The notes under the pieces: model-generated
What the model was told of the DNA's origin: nothing
Database searches by the model: none
Seen by the model: the letters and a program-made list of their open reading frames with translations, nothing else
Shown: in pieces, positions 8,258 to 16,398 of the stretch
How the letters are laid out: each line of letters opens with the position of its first letter
How positions within the stretch are numbered: the stretch's first letter is position 1
Program-made: the position numbers and the translations under genes
Source of the DNA: Luteolibacter sp. SL250
Lineage (GTDB): Bacteria > Verrucomicrobiota > Verrucomicrobiia > Verrucomicrobiales > Akkermansiaceae
DNA length: 64,000 nucleotides
Assembly: GCF_026625605.1 (NCBI RefSeq)
Contig: NZ_CP113054.1
Coordinates: forward strand, 1,612,001-1,676,000
Direction: 5' to 3'

Positions 8258-9541
8258 ATGAAATTCCCCCGTGCCATGCCCACGTTTTATTGCATTCATT
8301 GTGCACAGCATATTGACGCTTCACCGGAGTGGGAGGGCCTTTCCTCCAACTGTCCTGCTTGTGGCGGGGAGATTGTGGTCCCTCGTGCCACCGCCGGGGG
8401 CGTTCCACGGGCAGCCGGGTCTCCACCGCTCCCTTCCCGGATGTCACATGACCTCCCACCCGCGGAGTTGCTTCATGGCCACGGAGCGGGCAACCCGCTG
8501 AAACCCTTTCTCATACCTGTCGGTGCGACTCTCCTTCTAACCGCCGTCGGAGGGGTCCTCGCCTGTTCTGAAAAAGCCCTGAAAGCGGGCGCCGGTTCTG
8601 CCCTTCTCGATTTCATGGTCGGGTGGGTGGCTTATTTCGTCGTCTGTTCGGTCGCGGCCCTCATCGTCTCGGCATTGTGCGGTGGGATCGGTGCCGCGCT
8701 GGGAAAACCATTCATCAGGTGGTTCTCCCGGTCGTATCTGGTTTCGGCGGTTCTATTCTCCGTCCTTCCCAGCGTGCTGATTCTGGTGCTGAAGGACAAG
8801 GGAGCGGCCTCCCAATCCGGGGTGGCCACCGGACCAAAACGGGATGCTGGTGAGCGGACCATGCCTTCCTCATCCGATGAACGGCAGTATGAGAAAAGGA
8901 ACGTCGCTTCCAGCTCCCTCCTCGGTCCACCCTCCAAATCCCCCCGGAATGAGATTGAAGACATGCGGCAGGCCATCCAGGGCATGAAGGAGGACGCCCG
9001 GACACTCCGTTCCGAATTCCTCGATGTGGAGGGGCAGCCGAAAGCCTCGGATTTCAAATTCGAGGAACCCGCCGCACCGAAGAATACGGCGGAGAAGTTC
9101 ACCGCCTTCACCCGTTCGGTGATGAATGACGCCGCGGTGATCCAGCAGGAGTATCTCGCGGACCTGAACAAAGCCGGGAGTGATACCCTCCTCGATCCGC
9201 AGAGACTGAAGGACGGTGGATATGGCCGTGCGAAAGGGATCATTTCAAGAATGAGATCCGCAGTTGATCTCGCCGAGAAGAAAACAGGGGAACTGCTCCA
9301 AAGTCTGCCGACCCGTGCAGCGGGCCTCAATTTCGATCCGGCCATGGAGGCGGAGGTTTTGGCGGGCATCCGGAGAGGGCTGGACAAGGTGCTTCCTGTC
9401 GTGGACGACGTGAGGCGCTTGGAGCGGGATTCCATCGATCAACTGGAGTCTCTGATCATTCTCCTGGAAGCGGGCCGGTGGGAGCATGATGGCAGCCAAT
9501 ACATTTTTGAGAGGGGACAGGGACGCGGACCGGTTCAATGA
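8258..9541 (+). CDS. Zinc-ribbon membrane protein with C-terminal helical region
   Basis: The 427-residue protein has an N-terminal zinc ribbon formed by two CxxC pairs (CIHC and CPAC, about residues 13-37). Three or four membrane segments follow at about 83-103, 115-148 and 160-178. A hydrophilic cytoplasmic part of about 240 residues, rich in helix-forming residues, completes it. The start is uncertain: the ATG at 8276 (MPTFYCIHC) begins directly at the ribbon and may be the real one. The last residues (ERGQGRGPVQ) look unlike the preceding helices, and a second frame (9486-9674) carries on with helix-like sequence, so the gene may be frameshifted near its end. No family was recognised. Confidence 0.65.
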   Translation: MKFPRAMPTFYCIHCAQHIDASPEWEGLSSNCPACGGEIVVPRATAGGVPRAAGSPPLPSRMSHDLPPAELLHGHGAGNPLKPFLIPVGATLLLTAVGGVLACSEKALKAGAGSALLDFMVGWVAYFVVCSVAALIVSALCGGIGAALGKPFIRWFSRSYLVSAVLFSVLPSVLILVLKDKGAASQSGVATGPKRDAGERTMPSSSDERQYEKRNVASSSLLGPPSKSPRNEIEDMRQAIQGMKEDARTLRSEFLDVEGQPKASDFKFEEPAAPKNTAEKFTAFTRSVMNDAAVIQQEYLADLNKAGSDTLLDPQRLKDGGYGRAKGIISRMRSAVDLAEKKTGELLQSLPTRAAGLNFDPAMEAEVLAGIRRGLDKVLPVVDDVRRLERDSIDQLESLIILLEAGRWEHDGSQYIFERGQGRGPVQ

Positions 9542-9674
9542 GTTGATGGGGATTATTTCCTCGAATACCGACATGCAGGTTCAGATCCAGGAACGGCAGA
9601 TGAGGAATGGGATGAATCGTATCGACCAGAGCCTCGAGCAGCTCGATGACTTCGGGAAGCGGGGCGGACGCTGA
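9486..9674 (+). CDS. Short ORF: separate small protein or frameshifted C-terminus of the previous gene
   Basis: A 62-residue frame overlaps the end of the zinc-ribbon membrane-protein gene by 56 bases in a different reading frame. Its sequence (RDADRFNELMGIISSNTDMQ, then QERQMRNGMNRIDQSLEQL) is amphipathic, helical and coiled-coil-like, and continues the character of the upstream protein better than that protein's own last ten residues do. A one-base slip in the runs TTTTT (about 9504-9508) or GGGG (about 9512-9516) would join them. It could equally be an independent gene starting at ATG 9486, preceded by a purine-rich stretch. Confidence 0.4.
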   Translation: MMAANTFLRGDRDADRFNELMGIISSNTDMQVQIQERQMRNGMNRIDQSLEQLDDFGKRGGR

Positions 9675-9758
9675 GACCGCGCGGGCGTTCCCGTCACCGA
9701 GCAACAAGGGATAAACTTTGCCATCCGGCCCGTTCCTGCGTAACTCCATGGGAAACCG

Positions 9759-10913
9759 ATGAAGAGGACATTCCGCATGATGTTGGCCGCGGCCTGTATG
9801 GGCTCCGGATTCGCGAAGGAGAACGCCGGTACGCTGGACACCGCCCTTTCCGTCTTCCGCGAAGGGGTGGTGGAGGCGAAGGACGTGGCCGGTGCGGTGA
9901 CCGTCGTCGGCTCGAAGGAGAGAGTGCTTTCTTCCGGAGCCACCGGTCTGGCGGACATCGCCAACAAGCGCCCGATGAAGACCGACTCCGTCGCCTGGAT
10001 CGCCTCCATGTCGAAGCCTGTCACCGGCGTGGCGGTCATGATGATGGTGGAGGAAGGCCGGATCTCGCTGGATGATCCGGTGGCGAAGTACCTGCCGGAG
10101 TTCAAGGATCTGAAGGATGCGGAGGGCAAGGAGGTGACGGTCACCGTCGCCCAGTGCATGTCCCACACAGCCGGGCTCCAGGATCTCACCAAGGAGGAGG
10201 AAATGGGCCTGTCCACCCTGGACCAGGTGATGAAACTCACCGCCACCCGCCCGGTGAAATTCGCGCCCGGGACGAAGTGGGCCTACTGCCAGACGGGGAT
10301 CAATGTCGGAGGGCGCATCGTGGAGGTGGTTTCCCAGCAGAACTTCGCCGACTTCCTGGAGAAACGCCTCTTCGGCCCGCTGGGCATGAAGGACACGTCA
10401 TTTTATCCGAACGCGGATCAGGTGGCGCGTCTGGCCCTGGCCTACAAGAAGACGGACGTGGGTCTGGAGGTGGAAGTGCCGCGCGTGCTGGCAGGCAAGG
10501 AATACGGTGACACGAGCCGCTACCCCCGTGCGAACGGCGGGCTTTTCTCCACGGCTGAGGATTTCTCGAAATTCCTCGCCATGGTCCTCAACGGCGGCGA
10601 GGCGAACGGCCAGAATTTCCTCAAACCGGAGTCCATCCAGGAAATGACGAAGTCCCGCACGGACGGTCTGGAGAAGGTCGGCTTCGTGGAGGGGAATGCC
10701 TATGGCATCGGCTGGATCCGGGTGGTGAATCCGGGCGGGGTGACCGCGTCGCTTTCCCCCGGGTCCTACGGCCACGGTGGTGCCTATGGCACGCAGGCAT
10801 GGATCGACCCGGTGAAGGACCGCTACTCGGTGCTCATCATCCAGCACACGAACATCGGCAATGGGGACAACTCCGCGTTGCGCGGGAAATTCCAGCAAGC
10901 CGCCGGGAAGTGA
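9759..10913 (+). CDS. Exported serine hydrolase, class C beta-lactamase / penicillin-binding-protein-like
   Basis: The 384-residue protein has a short signal peptide (about 1-19) and the serine beta-lactamase fold. The SxxK motif is SMSK (Ser83, Lys86) after the typical AWIASMSKP lead-in. The second motif is YCQ at about 176-178 in KWAYCQTGIN, where most relatives have YxN. The third is HGG in YGHGGAYGTQ near the C-terminus. Such proteins act as periplasmic esterases, D-aminopeptidases or beta-lactamases, and the family name alone does not indicate antibiotic resistance. The stop codon overlaps the GTG start of the epimerase gene, so the two are translationally coupled. Confidence 0.88.
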   Translation: MKRTFRMMLAAACMGSGFAKENAGTLDTALSVFREGVVEAKDVAGAVTVVGSKERVLSSGATGLADIANKRPMKTDSVAWIASMSKPVTGVAVMMMVEEGRISLDDPVAKYLPEFKDLKDAEGKEVTVTVAQCMSHTAGLQDLTKEEEMGLSTLDQVMKLTATRPVKFAPGTKWAYCQTGINVGGRIVEVVSQQNFADFLEKRLFGPLGMKDTSFYPNADQVARLALAYKKTDVGLEVEVPRVLAGKEYGDTSRYPRANGGLFSTAEDFSKFLAMVLNGGEANGQNFLKPESIQEMTKSRTDGLEKVGFVEGNAYGIGWIRVVNPGGVTASLSPGSYGHGGAYGTQAWIDPVKDRYSVLIIQHTNIGNGDNSALRGKFQQAAGK

Positions 10914-11725
10914 AGCTGCTGCTCATCGGAAACGGCTATCTTGGACAGGCGGTGGGCCGCGTGTTCCTGGAGCATGGCTGGGAGGTGGTGCCGGTCTCGC
11001 TTTCCGGAGGTGAGGGCGCGCGTGCGGCGGATGTCAGTGACCTTTCCTCCGTGCGCGGACTGGCGGATGCATCGCCGGACTTCATCGTCCACTGCGCTGC
11101 CTCCGGCCGCGGTGGACCGGAGGCCTACCAGCGGGTATATGTCGATGGCTGCCGGAATCTGGCGGACGCATTTCCCGGCGTGCCGCTCCTTTTCACGTCC
11201 AGCTCCTCCGTCTATGCGCAGACGGATGGCTCGGTCGTCACCGAGGAAAGCCCCGCCGTGCCGGAGCGGGAAACCGGGCGTTTGCTGCTGGCGGCGGAAA
11301 AGGTGGTGCTGGAGGCTGGCGGCACCGTCGCCCGGCTTTCCGGGATCTACGGTCCCGGGCGCAGCGTCATTCTGAAGAAATTCCTCTCCGGGGAGGCCGT
11401 CATCGAGGAGGACGGCAGGCGGTTCCTCAACCAGATCCACCGGGATGATGCGGCGCGGGCGGTTTTCCACCTCGCATCAGCAGGGGAAAAACGCGGCGGT
11501 ATCTTCAATGTCAGCGACTCCACCCCGATGGCGCAGGGCGAATGCTACCGGCGGCTGGCGGAGATCTTCGGAAAGCCGCTGCCGCCGTCCGGTCCCCGGG
11601 ACCCGGACCGCAAGCGCGGCTGGACCCACAAGAAAGTCTCCGCGGCGAAGCTGCGGGGCACAGGCTGGCAGCCGGAGTTTCCGTCGTTTCTGGACGCGGT
11701 TCCTTCGGTGGCTGCGACATTGTGA
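10910..11725 (+). CDS. NAD(P)-dependent epimerase/dehydratase-like SDR protein (YeeZ-like)
   Basis: The 271-residue cytoplasmic protein has a Rossmann fold. The nucleotide loop is LLLIGNGYLGQAVGRVF (GxGxxG) at the extreme N-terminus. Other extended-SDR landmarks are HCAASGRGGPEAYQ, the strand-loop FTSSSSVYAQTDG (catalytic Ser region), RLSGIYGPGRS and FLNQIHRDDAARAV. The usual YxxxK dyad is not clear, as in the atypical YeeZ group. The GTG at 10910 overlaps the TGA of the upstream hydrolase (GTGA) and puts the nucleotide-binding strand at the N-terminus as expected, so it was chosen over the longer open frame beginning at 10799. The substrate is unknown. Confidence 0.82.
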   Translation: MKLLLIGNGYLGQAVGRVFLEHGWEVVPVSLSGGEGARAADVSDLSSVRGLADASPDFIVHCAASGRGGPEAYQRVYVDGCRNLADAFPGVPLLFTSSSSVYAQTDGSVVTEESPAVPERETGRLLLAAEKVVLEAGGTVARLSGIYGPGRSVILKKFLSGEAVIEEDGRRFLNQIHRDDAARAVFHLASAGEKRGGIFNVSDSTPMAQGECYRRLAEIFGKPLPPSGPRDPDRKRGWTHKKVSAAKLRGTGWQPEFPSFLDAVPSVAATL

Positions 11726-11735
11726 ACGCGGGGAC

Positions 11736-11808
11736 CGCTGGTCTCCAGACCGGCATCTTCCCCTGATGGCCTTGGCTGCCAAGCCGGTCTGGAGACCGGC
11801 GCTCCCAG
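11736..11808. repeat. Intergenic palindromic repeat, family A copy 1 (GGTCTCCAGACCGG type)
   Basis: Two inverted copies of a palindromic unit flank a short spacer: GGTCTCCAGACCGGCATCTT at about 11741-11760 and AAGCCGGTCTGGAGACCGGC at about 11781-11800, the latter followed by GCTCCCAG. The reverse complement of the second matches the unit at 15378-15409. The element lies between the epimerase and pheS genes and could fold into a strong hairpin. Confidence 0.7.
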
Positions 11809-11858
11809 CGCAAAGCCTTTGACCGCCCCGGAATAACCGGCTAAGCCGTCCGCCTCCC

Positions 11859-12875
11859 ATGAACGAGTCCATCGCCTCCATCCAGACCGATGCCCTGGAA
11901 CGCATCGCCAACGCAGCAGACGAGCGCGCGCTCGAAGACGCCCGCGTGGGGGTGCTGGGCAAGAAAGGCACGCTCACCCTTGCCCAGGCTGGCATCAAGG
12001 ATGTGCCGAAGGAAGAGAAGGCCGCCTTCGGCCAGTCGCTCAATGCCGCCCGCGCCGCCATCACCTCCGCGCTGGAGGAAAAACAGGCGGCCCTCCAGGA
12101 GGTGGCGGACCGGAAGGCCCTCGACGGCGTGGATGTGACCCTGCCCGGCCGCCCGGTCCTCACCGGTGCGCTCCACCCGCTCACCCAGATCCGTGACGAG
12201 GCTATCGGCATCCTCCGCCGCATGGGCTTCGCCCTCGCGGACGGCCCGGAGATCGAGGATGAGTTCCACTGCTTCGACGCGCTGAACACGCCCGCCGACC
12301 ACCCGGCCCGCAACGAGAAGGACACCTTCTATTTCGACTCCGGAAAACTCCTCCGCACCCACACCTCCAGCGTGCAGGTGCGCACCATGGAGTCGCAGGC
12401 GCCGCCGCTGCGCATTATCGCGCCCGGCTCCGCCTACCGCCGGGACGAGATCGATGCGACGCATCTTTCCGTCTTCAACCAGCTCGAGGGTCTCTACGTC
12501 GCGGAGGATGTCTCCCTGCCGGACCTGAAGGGCACGCTGGAGTATTTCCTGCGGGAACTGTTCGGAACCACCACGGAGGTCCGCTTCCGCCCGCACTTCT
12601 TCCCGTTCACCGAACCGAGCTTCGAGATCGACGTGAAGCTCCAGGTCAAGGGTCAGGCTCCGCGCTGGATCGAGGTCGCCGGCTGCGGCATGGTGGACCC
12701 AGCCGTTTTCTCCGCCGTCAACGCCGCACGGAAGGACAACGCATTCGACCCGGAAAAGGTCACCGGCTTCGCCTTCGGCATGGGCCTCGACCGCCTCGCC
12801 ATGATCCGCTGGGGCATCAAGGACATCCGCCTCCTCATCGAAAACGACGTCCGTTTCCTCAAACAATTCGCCTGA
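11859..12875 (+). CDS. pheS: Phenylalanine-tRNA ligase alpha subunit
   Basis: PheS is the catalytic subunit of the alpha2-beta2 enzyme that charges tRNA-Phe. The 338-residue protein has the N-terminal coiled-coil arm (about 1-85, starting IASIQTDALERIANAADERA) and the class II synthetase core. Motif 2 is seen in APGSAYRRDEIDATH, with HTSSVQVR before it and the HFFPFTEPSFEID segment after it. Motif 3 is GFAFGMGLDRLAMIRWGI at the C-terminus. Length and motif spacing are normal for bacterial PheS. It is followed by pheT 101 bases downstream, with a palindromic repeat in the gap. Confidence 0.97.
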   Translation: MNESIASIQTDALERIANAADERALEDARVGVLGKKGTLTLAQAGIKDVPKEEKAAFGQSLNAARAAITSALEEKQAALQEVADRKALDGVDVTLPGRPVLTGALHPLTQIRDEAIGILRRMGFALADGPEIEDEFHCFDALNTPADHPARNEKDTFYFDSGKLLRTHTSSVQVRTMESQAPPLRIIAPGSAYRRDEIDATHLSVFNQLEGLYVAEDVSLPDLKGTLEYFLRELFGTTTEVRFRPHFFPFTEPSFEIDVKLQVKGQAPRWIEVAGCGMVDPAVFSAVNAARKDNAFDPEKVTGFAFGMGLDRLAMIRWGIKDIRLLIENDVRFLKQFA

Positions 12876-12881
12876 AAAAAG

Positions 12882-12953
12882 AACCGCGAATGAACGCGAA
12901 TCAACGCCAATAAGGATATTTCATTCGCGTCTATTGGCGTCCATTAGCGGTTT
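12882..12953. repeat. Intergenic palindromic repeat, family B copy 1 (between pheS and pheT)
   Basis: The left arm starts AACCGCGAATGAACGCGAAT (12882 on). The right arm ends GTCCATTAGCGGTT and is its imperfect inverse; 24 of 30 positions match by eye. The first 16 bases, AACCGCGAATGAACGC, recur exactly at 50416-50431. The element would form a long hairpin in the pheST transcript. Confidence 0.75.
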
Positions 12954-12976
12954 AAAAGCATTTCCCTCTTCCTGTC

Positions 12977-15358
12977 ATGAAAACGTCCCTCAACTGGCTC
13001 GGCAGCCACCTGAATCTCTCCGGAAAATCGATCAAGGAGATCGATGACCTCTTCACCTTCGCGGGTGTCGAGGTCGAAGGCATCGAGACGAAGGGCATCG
13101 CTTCGGAAAAGATCGTGGTCGCACAGATCATGGAGGCCGTGCAGCACCCGAACGCGGACAAGCTGAAGGTCACTCAGGTGGACGTGGGCGAGGGGACGCT
13201 GCGGCAGATCGTCTGCGGCGCGAAGAACTACAAGGTGGGGGACAAGGTGCCCTGCGCCCTGCCCGGTGCCGCACTTCCCGGTGGTTTCACTATCGGTGAG
13301 ACGAAGATGCGCGGTGTCGATTCCCGTGGCATGCTCTGCGCCGCGGAGGAGATCGGCCTGCCGAAGGGTGAGGACGGCCTGCTCATCCTGCCGGAGGACT
13401 CCGTCATCGGGAAGCCCGTGAAGGAGATGTTCGATTCCGACGTCCTGCTGGAGCTGGAGGTCACTCCAAACCGCCCGGACCTGTTGAGCCACCGTGGCAT
13501 GGGCCGGGAGCTCGCCACCCTGCTGCGCACGCCTTTCCTTCCGCTGGAAATCCCGGCTGTGGAAAAGGTCTCCGAAGACGCCGCCGTGATCCACATTGAG
13601 GCCACGGACGCCTGTCCGTTCTACACCGCTGTCCGCATCAAGGGTGTGAAGGTGCAGGAAAGCCCGGCTTGGCTGAAGAAGCGCTTGGAATCCATCGGAC
13701 TGCGCCCGATCAACAACGTCGTCGATATCACGAACTTCGTGCTCCACGAACTCGGCCAGCCGCTGCACGCCTTTGATGCCGCGAAGGTCAGCGGCGCGAT
13801 TGTCGTCCGCCACGCCAACGACGGCGAGGTGTTCAGCGCGCTCGATGAATCGGAGCATGAACTGGTCTCCGGCGACCTGCTCATTTCGGATGAATCCGGA
13901 GCCGCGCTAGCCCTCGGCGGCGTGATGGGTGGCGCGGAGAGCGGCGTCACGGAGGAGACCACGGAGATCCTGCTGGAGTCCGCCTGGTTCACCCCGCAGG
14001 GAATCCGCCGCACCTCCCGCCGCACCGCGCTTTCCTCTGACTCCTCCTACCGCTTCGAGCGTGGGGTGGACCCGCAGGGCGTGCTGCCTGCCTCCGCGCT
14101 GGCCGTGAAGCTCATCCTGGAAACCGCGGGCGGTGATGCCGGCGTGACCTTCGCCTCCGGCACCGCACCCGCGCTGACGAAGCCGGTGGCACTGGATGAA
14201 AGGAAGCTCAACCAGCTCATGGGCGGATCGATCTCACTGGATGCCGCGGAGGAGATCCTCACCCGTCTGGGCCTGTCGAAACTCACCGACGGCACCTGGG
14301 ATGTCCCGTCGTTCCGTGCGGACCTCCAGCGTCACATCGACCTCGTCGAGGAGATCGCCCGCGTCCATGGCCTGGACAACGTGCCATCCCGTTTTCTCGG
14401 TGCCTTCGTGCCGCAGAGCGCCGTGGACAAGGCGTATGACGCGGACATGGTCTTGCGCCGCCGCCTCGCCGCGCTCGGCCTCTACGAGTGCCAGACCATC
14501 AAGCTCATCTCGGACGCCCAGGTGGCGGACGGGCTGCCGCTGCGCCCGCTGCAGGATGGCGACATCATCCGCGTGAAACTCCCGCTCAGCGAGGACCACG
14601 CCGTCATGCGCCCCAGCATCGTCCCCGGCCTGGTTGCCAGCGCCGCGCGCAACGTGCGCCAGCAGCAGAAGGCGCTCCGCTTCTTCGAAATGGGCCGCGT
14701 GTTCCGCAATGCGGGCGGCGGCAAGGCGAAGGACCAGGAAAGCGAAACGCTCGGCATCCTCGTCTCCGGCAGCACCAACACCGGCGGCTGGGCACAGGCC
14801 GACCGCACCGCGGATCTCTATGACCTGAAGGGCATCCTCGGCGCCCTCCTGCCGAACCGGACCATCCGCTTCACGCCGAAGGAACGCGACGGCTTCGCGC
14901 TCGGCAGCGACATCAAGGCGGATGACCAGAACATCGGCGCTTTCGCCCGTCTGTCGCTGGCGAAGGAACGCGCGCTCGACTTCACCTCCGCCGTGTATGT
15001 TGCGGAGCTGGATCTTGCCAAGGTGCGCAAGCTCCTGGCCGGCATCACCCAGGTGGAGGACCTGCCGCAGTTCCCGGGTTCGTCCCGCGACGCGGCGATG
15101 GAAATCCCCGCCGCCACCGCGAACGCGCAGATCGAAGCCGTGATCGCCAAGCACGCCGAGCCGCTCCTGACCGGTTCCGAATGCTTCGACGTCTTCACCG
15201 ACCCGACCGGCGTGAAACTCCCCGCCGACCGCAAGTCCGTGGCCTACCGCTTCCACTACCGCGCCGCGGACCGCACGCTCAAGGCAGAGGAAGTCGATGC
15301 CGCGCACCAGAAAGTGCTCGCCGCACTGGCCACCGGCCTCGGTGTGAAGTTCCGCTGA
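12977..15358 (+). CDS. pheT: Phenylalanine-tRNA ligase beta subunit
   Basis: PheT is the structural and editing subunit of the Phe-tRNA synthetase. The 793-residue protein begins with MKTSLNWLGSHL and has, in order: an EMAP/tRNA-binding domain (about 40-150, with HPNADKLKVTQVDVGEG), the B3/B4 editing domain (about 215-390, with PINNVVDITNFVLHELGQPLH split by short linkers), the B5 domain (about 400-470), the catalytic-like core (about 490-690, with LVEEIARVHGLDNVP just before it) and the C-terminal ferredoxin-fold anticodon-binding domain (about 698-793, FPGSSRDAAMEIP onward). Domain order and length are complete. The start follows a purine-poor leader after the palindromic repeat. Confidence 0.97.
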   Translation: MKTSLNWLGSHLNLSGKSIKEIDDLFTFAGVEVEGIETKGIASEKIVVAQIMEAVQHPNADKLKVTQVDVGEGTLRQIVCGAKNYKVGDKVPCALPGAALPGGFTIGETKMRGVDSRGMLCAAEEIGLPKGEDGLLILPEDSVIGKPVKEMFDSDVLLELEVTPNRPDLLSHRGMGRELATLLRTPFLPLEIPAVEKVSEDAAVIHIEATDACPFYTAVRIKGVKVQESPAWLKKRLESIGLRPINNVVDITNFVLHELGQPLHAFDAAKVSGAIVVRHANDGEVFSALDESEHELVSGDLLISDESGAALALGGVMGGAESGVTEETTEILLESAWFTPQGIRRTSRRTALSSDSSYRFERGVDPQGVLPASALAVKLILETAGGDAGVTFASGTAPALTKPVALDERKLNQLMGGSISLDAAEEILTRLGLSKLTDGTWDVPSFRADLQRHIDLVEEIARVHGLDNVPSRFLGAFVPQSAVDKAYDADMVLRRRLAALGLYECQTIKLISDAQVADGLPLRPLQDGDIIRVKLPLSEDHAVMRPSIVPGLVASAARNVRQQQKALRFFEMGRVFRNAGGGKAKDQESETLGILVSGSTNTGGWAQADRTADLYDLKGILGALLPNRTIRFTPKERDGFALGSDIKADDQNIGAFARLSLAKERALDFTSAVYVAELDLAKVRKLLAGITQVEDLPQFPGSSRDAAMEIPAATANAQIEAVIAKHAEPLLTGSECFDVFTDPTGVKLPADRKSVAYRFHYRAADRTLKAEEVDAAHQKVLAALATGLGVKFR

Positions 15359-15377
15359 GGCTGCTGGAGAAAGCCCG

Positions 15378-15488
15378 CTGGGAGCGCCGGTCTCCAGACC
15401 GGCATCTTCATCGGGATGGAGCGCCGACTTCAGTCGGCTCCGGAGAATCCAGCCAGCGAAGCCAAGCCGGCTGAAGCCGGCGCTCCAT
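15378..15488. repeat. Intergenic palindromic repeats, family A copy 2 plus a related unit
   Basis: Downstream of pheT, CTGGGAGCGCCGGTCTCCAG followed by ACCGGCATCTTC (15378-15409) matches the family A element at 11736-11808. Next to it a variant unit, GGAGCGCCGACTTCAGTCGG (from about 15418), is mirrored by AAGCCGGCTGAAGCCGGCGC followed by TCC (to about 15488). All units share the outer GGAGCGCCG/CGGCGCTCC ends around a different inner palindrome. Confidence 0.7.
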
Positions 15489-15619
15489 TCGCTGTCCCGT
15501 TGGTCCATCAAAACTTATTGGGTGCATGATGCCGAGATCTTCTCTCCTCGCTCGCGCGTTGGGAGGATCCGGTTTTGGTGGAAGTTGCTTCCATCGGACG
15601 GTTGGGCATTCTCTTGGGA

Positions 15620-15997
15620 ATGGATCGCGCACGCACTGTCATGAGAGGGCTTTTCAGAAGCCGCGTCCTCTGGTTCGTCGTCGGGATGGCTTGGTTGCCT
15701 TCGTTCAAATACATGGGCCGATACACCAGGGAACCCACCGCTTTTGAGGCGATGGGCTGGGTCCCACGTCACCATGAGAGCAAGTATCTCTCCAAGGTCC
15801 CTTCCGAATTTGACTATACCCTGCAGTTCCCGGGGGATCGGGAGAAGTTCGAGGCATTCATCAAACGGATGAACCTGCAGGATCACAAGGTGTCCGATGA
15901 CGAATACAAGAGGGAGGCTGATGGCGGTGGGATGAAGGCGACCTTCTCCCCCGACCGGAAGGGATTCGAGATCGAGTTCAGCTCGTGGAAGATTTGA
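15620..15997 (+). CDS. Hypothetical protein with N-terminal membrane anchor
   Basis: The protein has about 125 residues from the ATG used here; the same frame is open back to 15575, and a third candidate start lies at 15641 (MRGLFRSRV). A single hydrophobic stretch (VLWFVVGMAWLPSF) near the N-terminus is followed by a charged soluble part (EAMGWVPRHHESKYLSKVPS, then FPGDREKFEAFIKRMNL). The soluble part has regular polar and aromatic spacing and ends FEIEFSSWKI, like a small beta-sandwich or two-strand fold. No family was recognised. It appears to be a stand-alone gene. Confidence 0.5.
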   Translation: MDRARTVMRGLFRSRVLWFVVGMAWLPSFKYMGRYTREPTAFEAMGWVPRHHESKYLSKVPSEFDYTLQFPGDREKFEAFIKRMNLQDHKVSDDEYKREADGGGMKATFSPDRKGFEIEFSSWKI

Positions 15998-16044
15998 TCA
16001 TGGTACTCCGCACGTGCGGAATCTGCGGGCTTGCATGATCCGCC

Positions 16045-16250
16045 AGGGTCTGGTGTCTTCCCTGCCGATGACCTGATGCGGGGTGCATGGAATCCGGTGA
16101 GAGCCCGGAACAGTCGCGCTGCGGTATCCGATGGACGAATTCCCACACAGCCAATCTCCGCGCGAGCGGGGGTGAAGGCGGGAAGGAGGCGGGGAGGGCG
16201 GGAGAGATTCCGTTCCCCCACAGTCGGGAGTCCGAATACTTCACCCCGTT
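16045..16250 (+). promoter_or_regulatory. Cobalamin (B12/adenosylcobalamin) riboswitch
   Basis: The conserved core is readable: GGAATCCGGTGAGAGCCCGG (from 16089) followed by AACAGTCGCGCTGCGGTA. This matches the GGGAA-x-GGTG-x-A-x-CC-x-CTGTCGCGC-x-CGGT pattern of cobalamin aptamers, including the B12-box region. The 3' signature GGGAGTCCGAATACTT (from about 16226) corresponds to the conserved GAGTCxGAATACC segment that closes the aptamer. The spacing, with a variable GC-rich arm in between, is normal. Downstream are a BtuB-like receptor and two exported proteins, as expected for a B12-repressed operon. The outer boundaries are approximate. Confidence 0.85.
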
Positions 16251-16329
16251 TCGTTCGTCCCGGTGCCGTTCATCCGGATGCGGCGCCGTGTATGCCCTTC
16301 CGCGCAAGAGGGGTTTGGGACGGAGAATG

Positions 16330-16360
16330 CCCGAGTGCCATCCACGCGGGTTTTCCTCTT
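16330..16360 (+). terminator. Candidate riboswitch-controlled intrinsic terminator
   Basis: CCCG-A-GTG, loop CCATC, CAC-G-CGGG forms a stem with one A/G mismatch (16330-16350) and is followed by TTTTCCTCTT (16351-16360). It lies between the riboswitch and the first gene, 38 bases ahead of the ATG, where a transcriptional expression platform would be expected. The alternative anti-terminator pairing was not worked out. Confidence 0.45.
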
Positions 16361-16398
16361 CTCGTGTCCGGGTCATCCACAGAATCAGAAGAGAAAAC

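Larger units (their letters stand above)
16000..16398 (+). other. Long 5' leader of the cobalamin operon
   Basis: Nearly 400 bases lie before the PEP-CTERM gene. They contain the cobalamin riboswitch (about 16045-16250) and a candidate terminator hairpin (16330-16360). The open frame beginning at 16087 that reads through this leader into the PEP-CTERM gene is not considered real protein, because the true signal peptide begins at 16399. Confidence 0.7.

Noticed and set aside
16087-16398. In-frame upstream extension of the PEP-CTERM protein
   Set aside because: It would cover the cobalamin riboswitch; the signal peptide starts at 16399.
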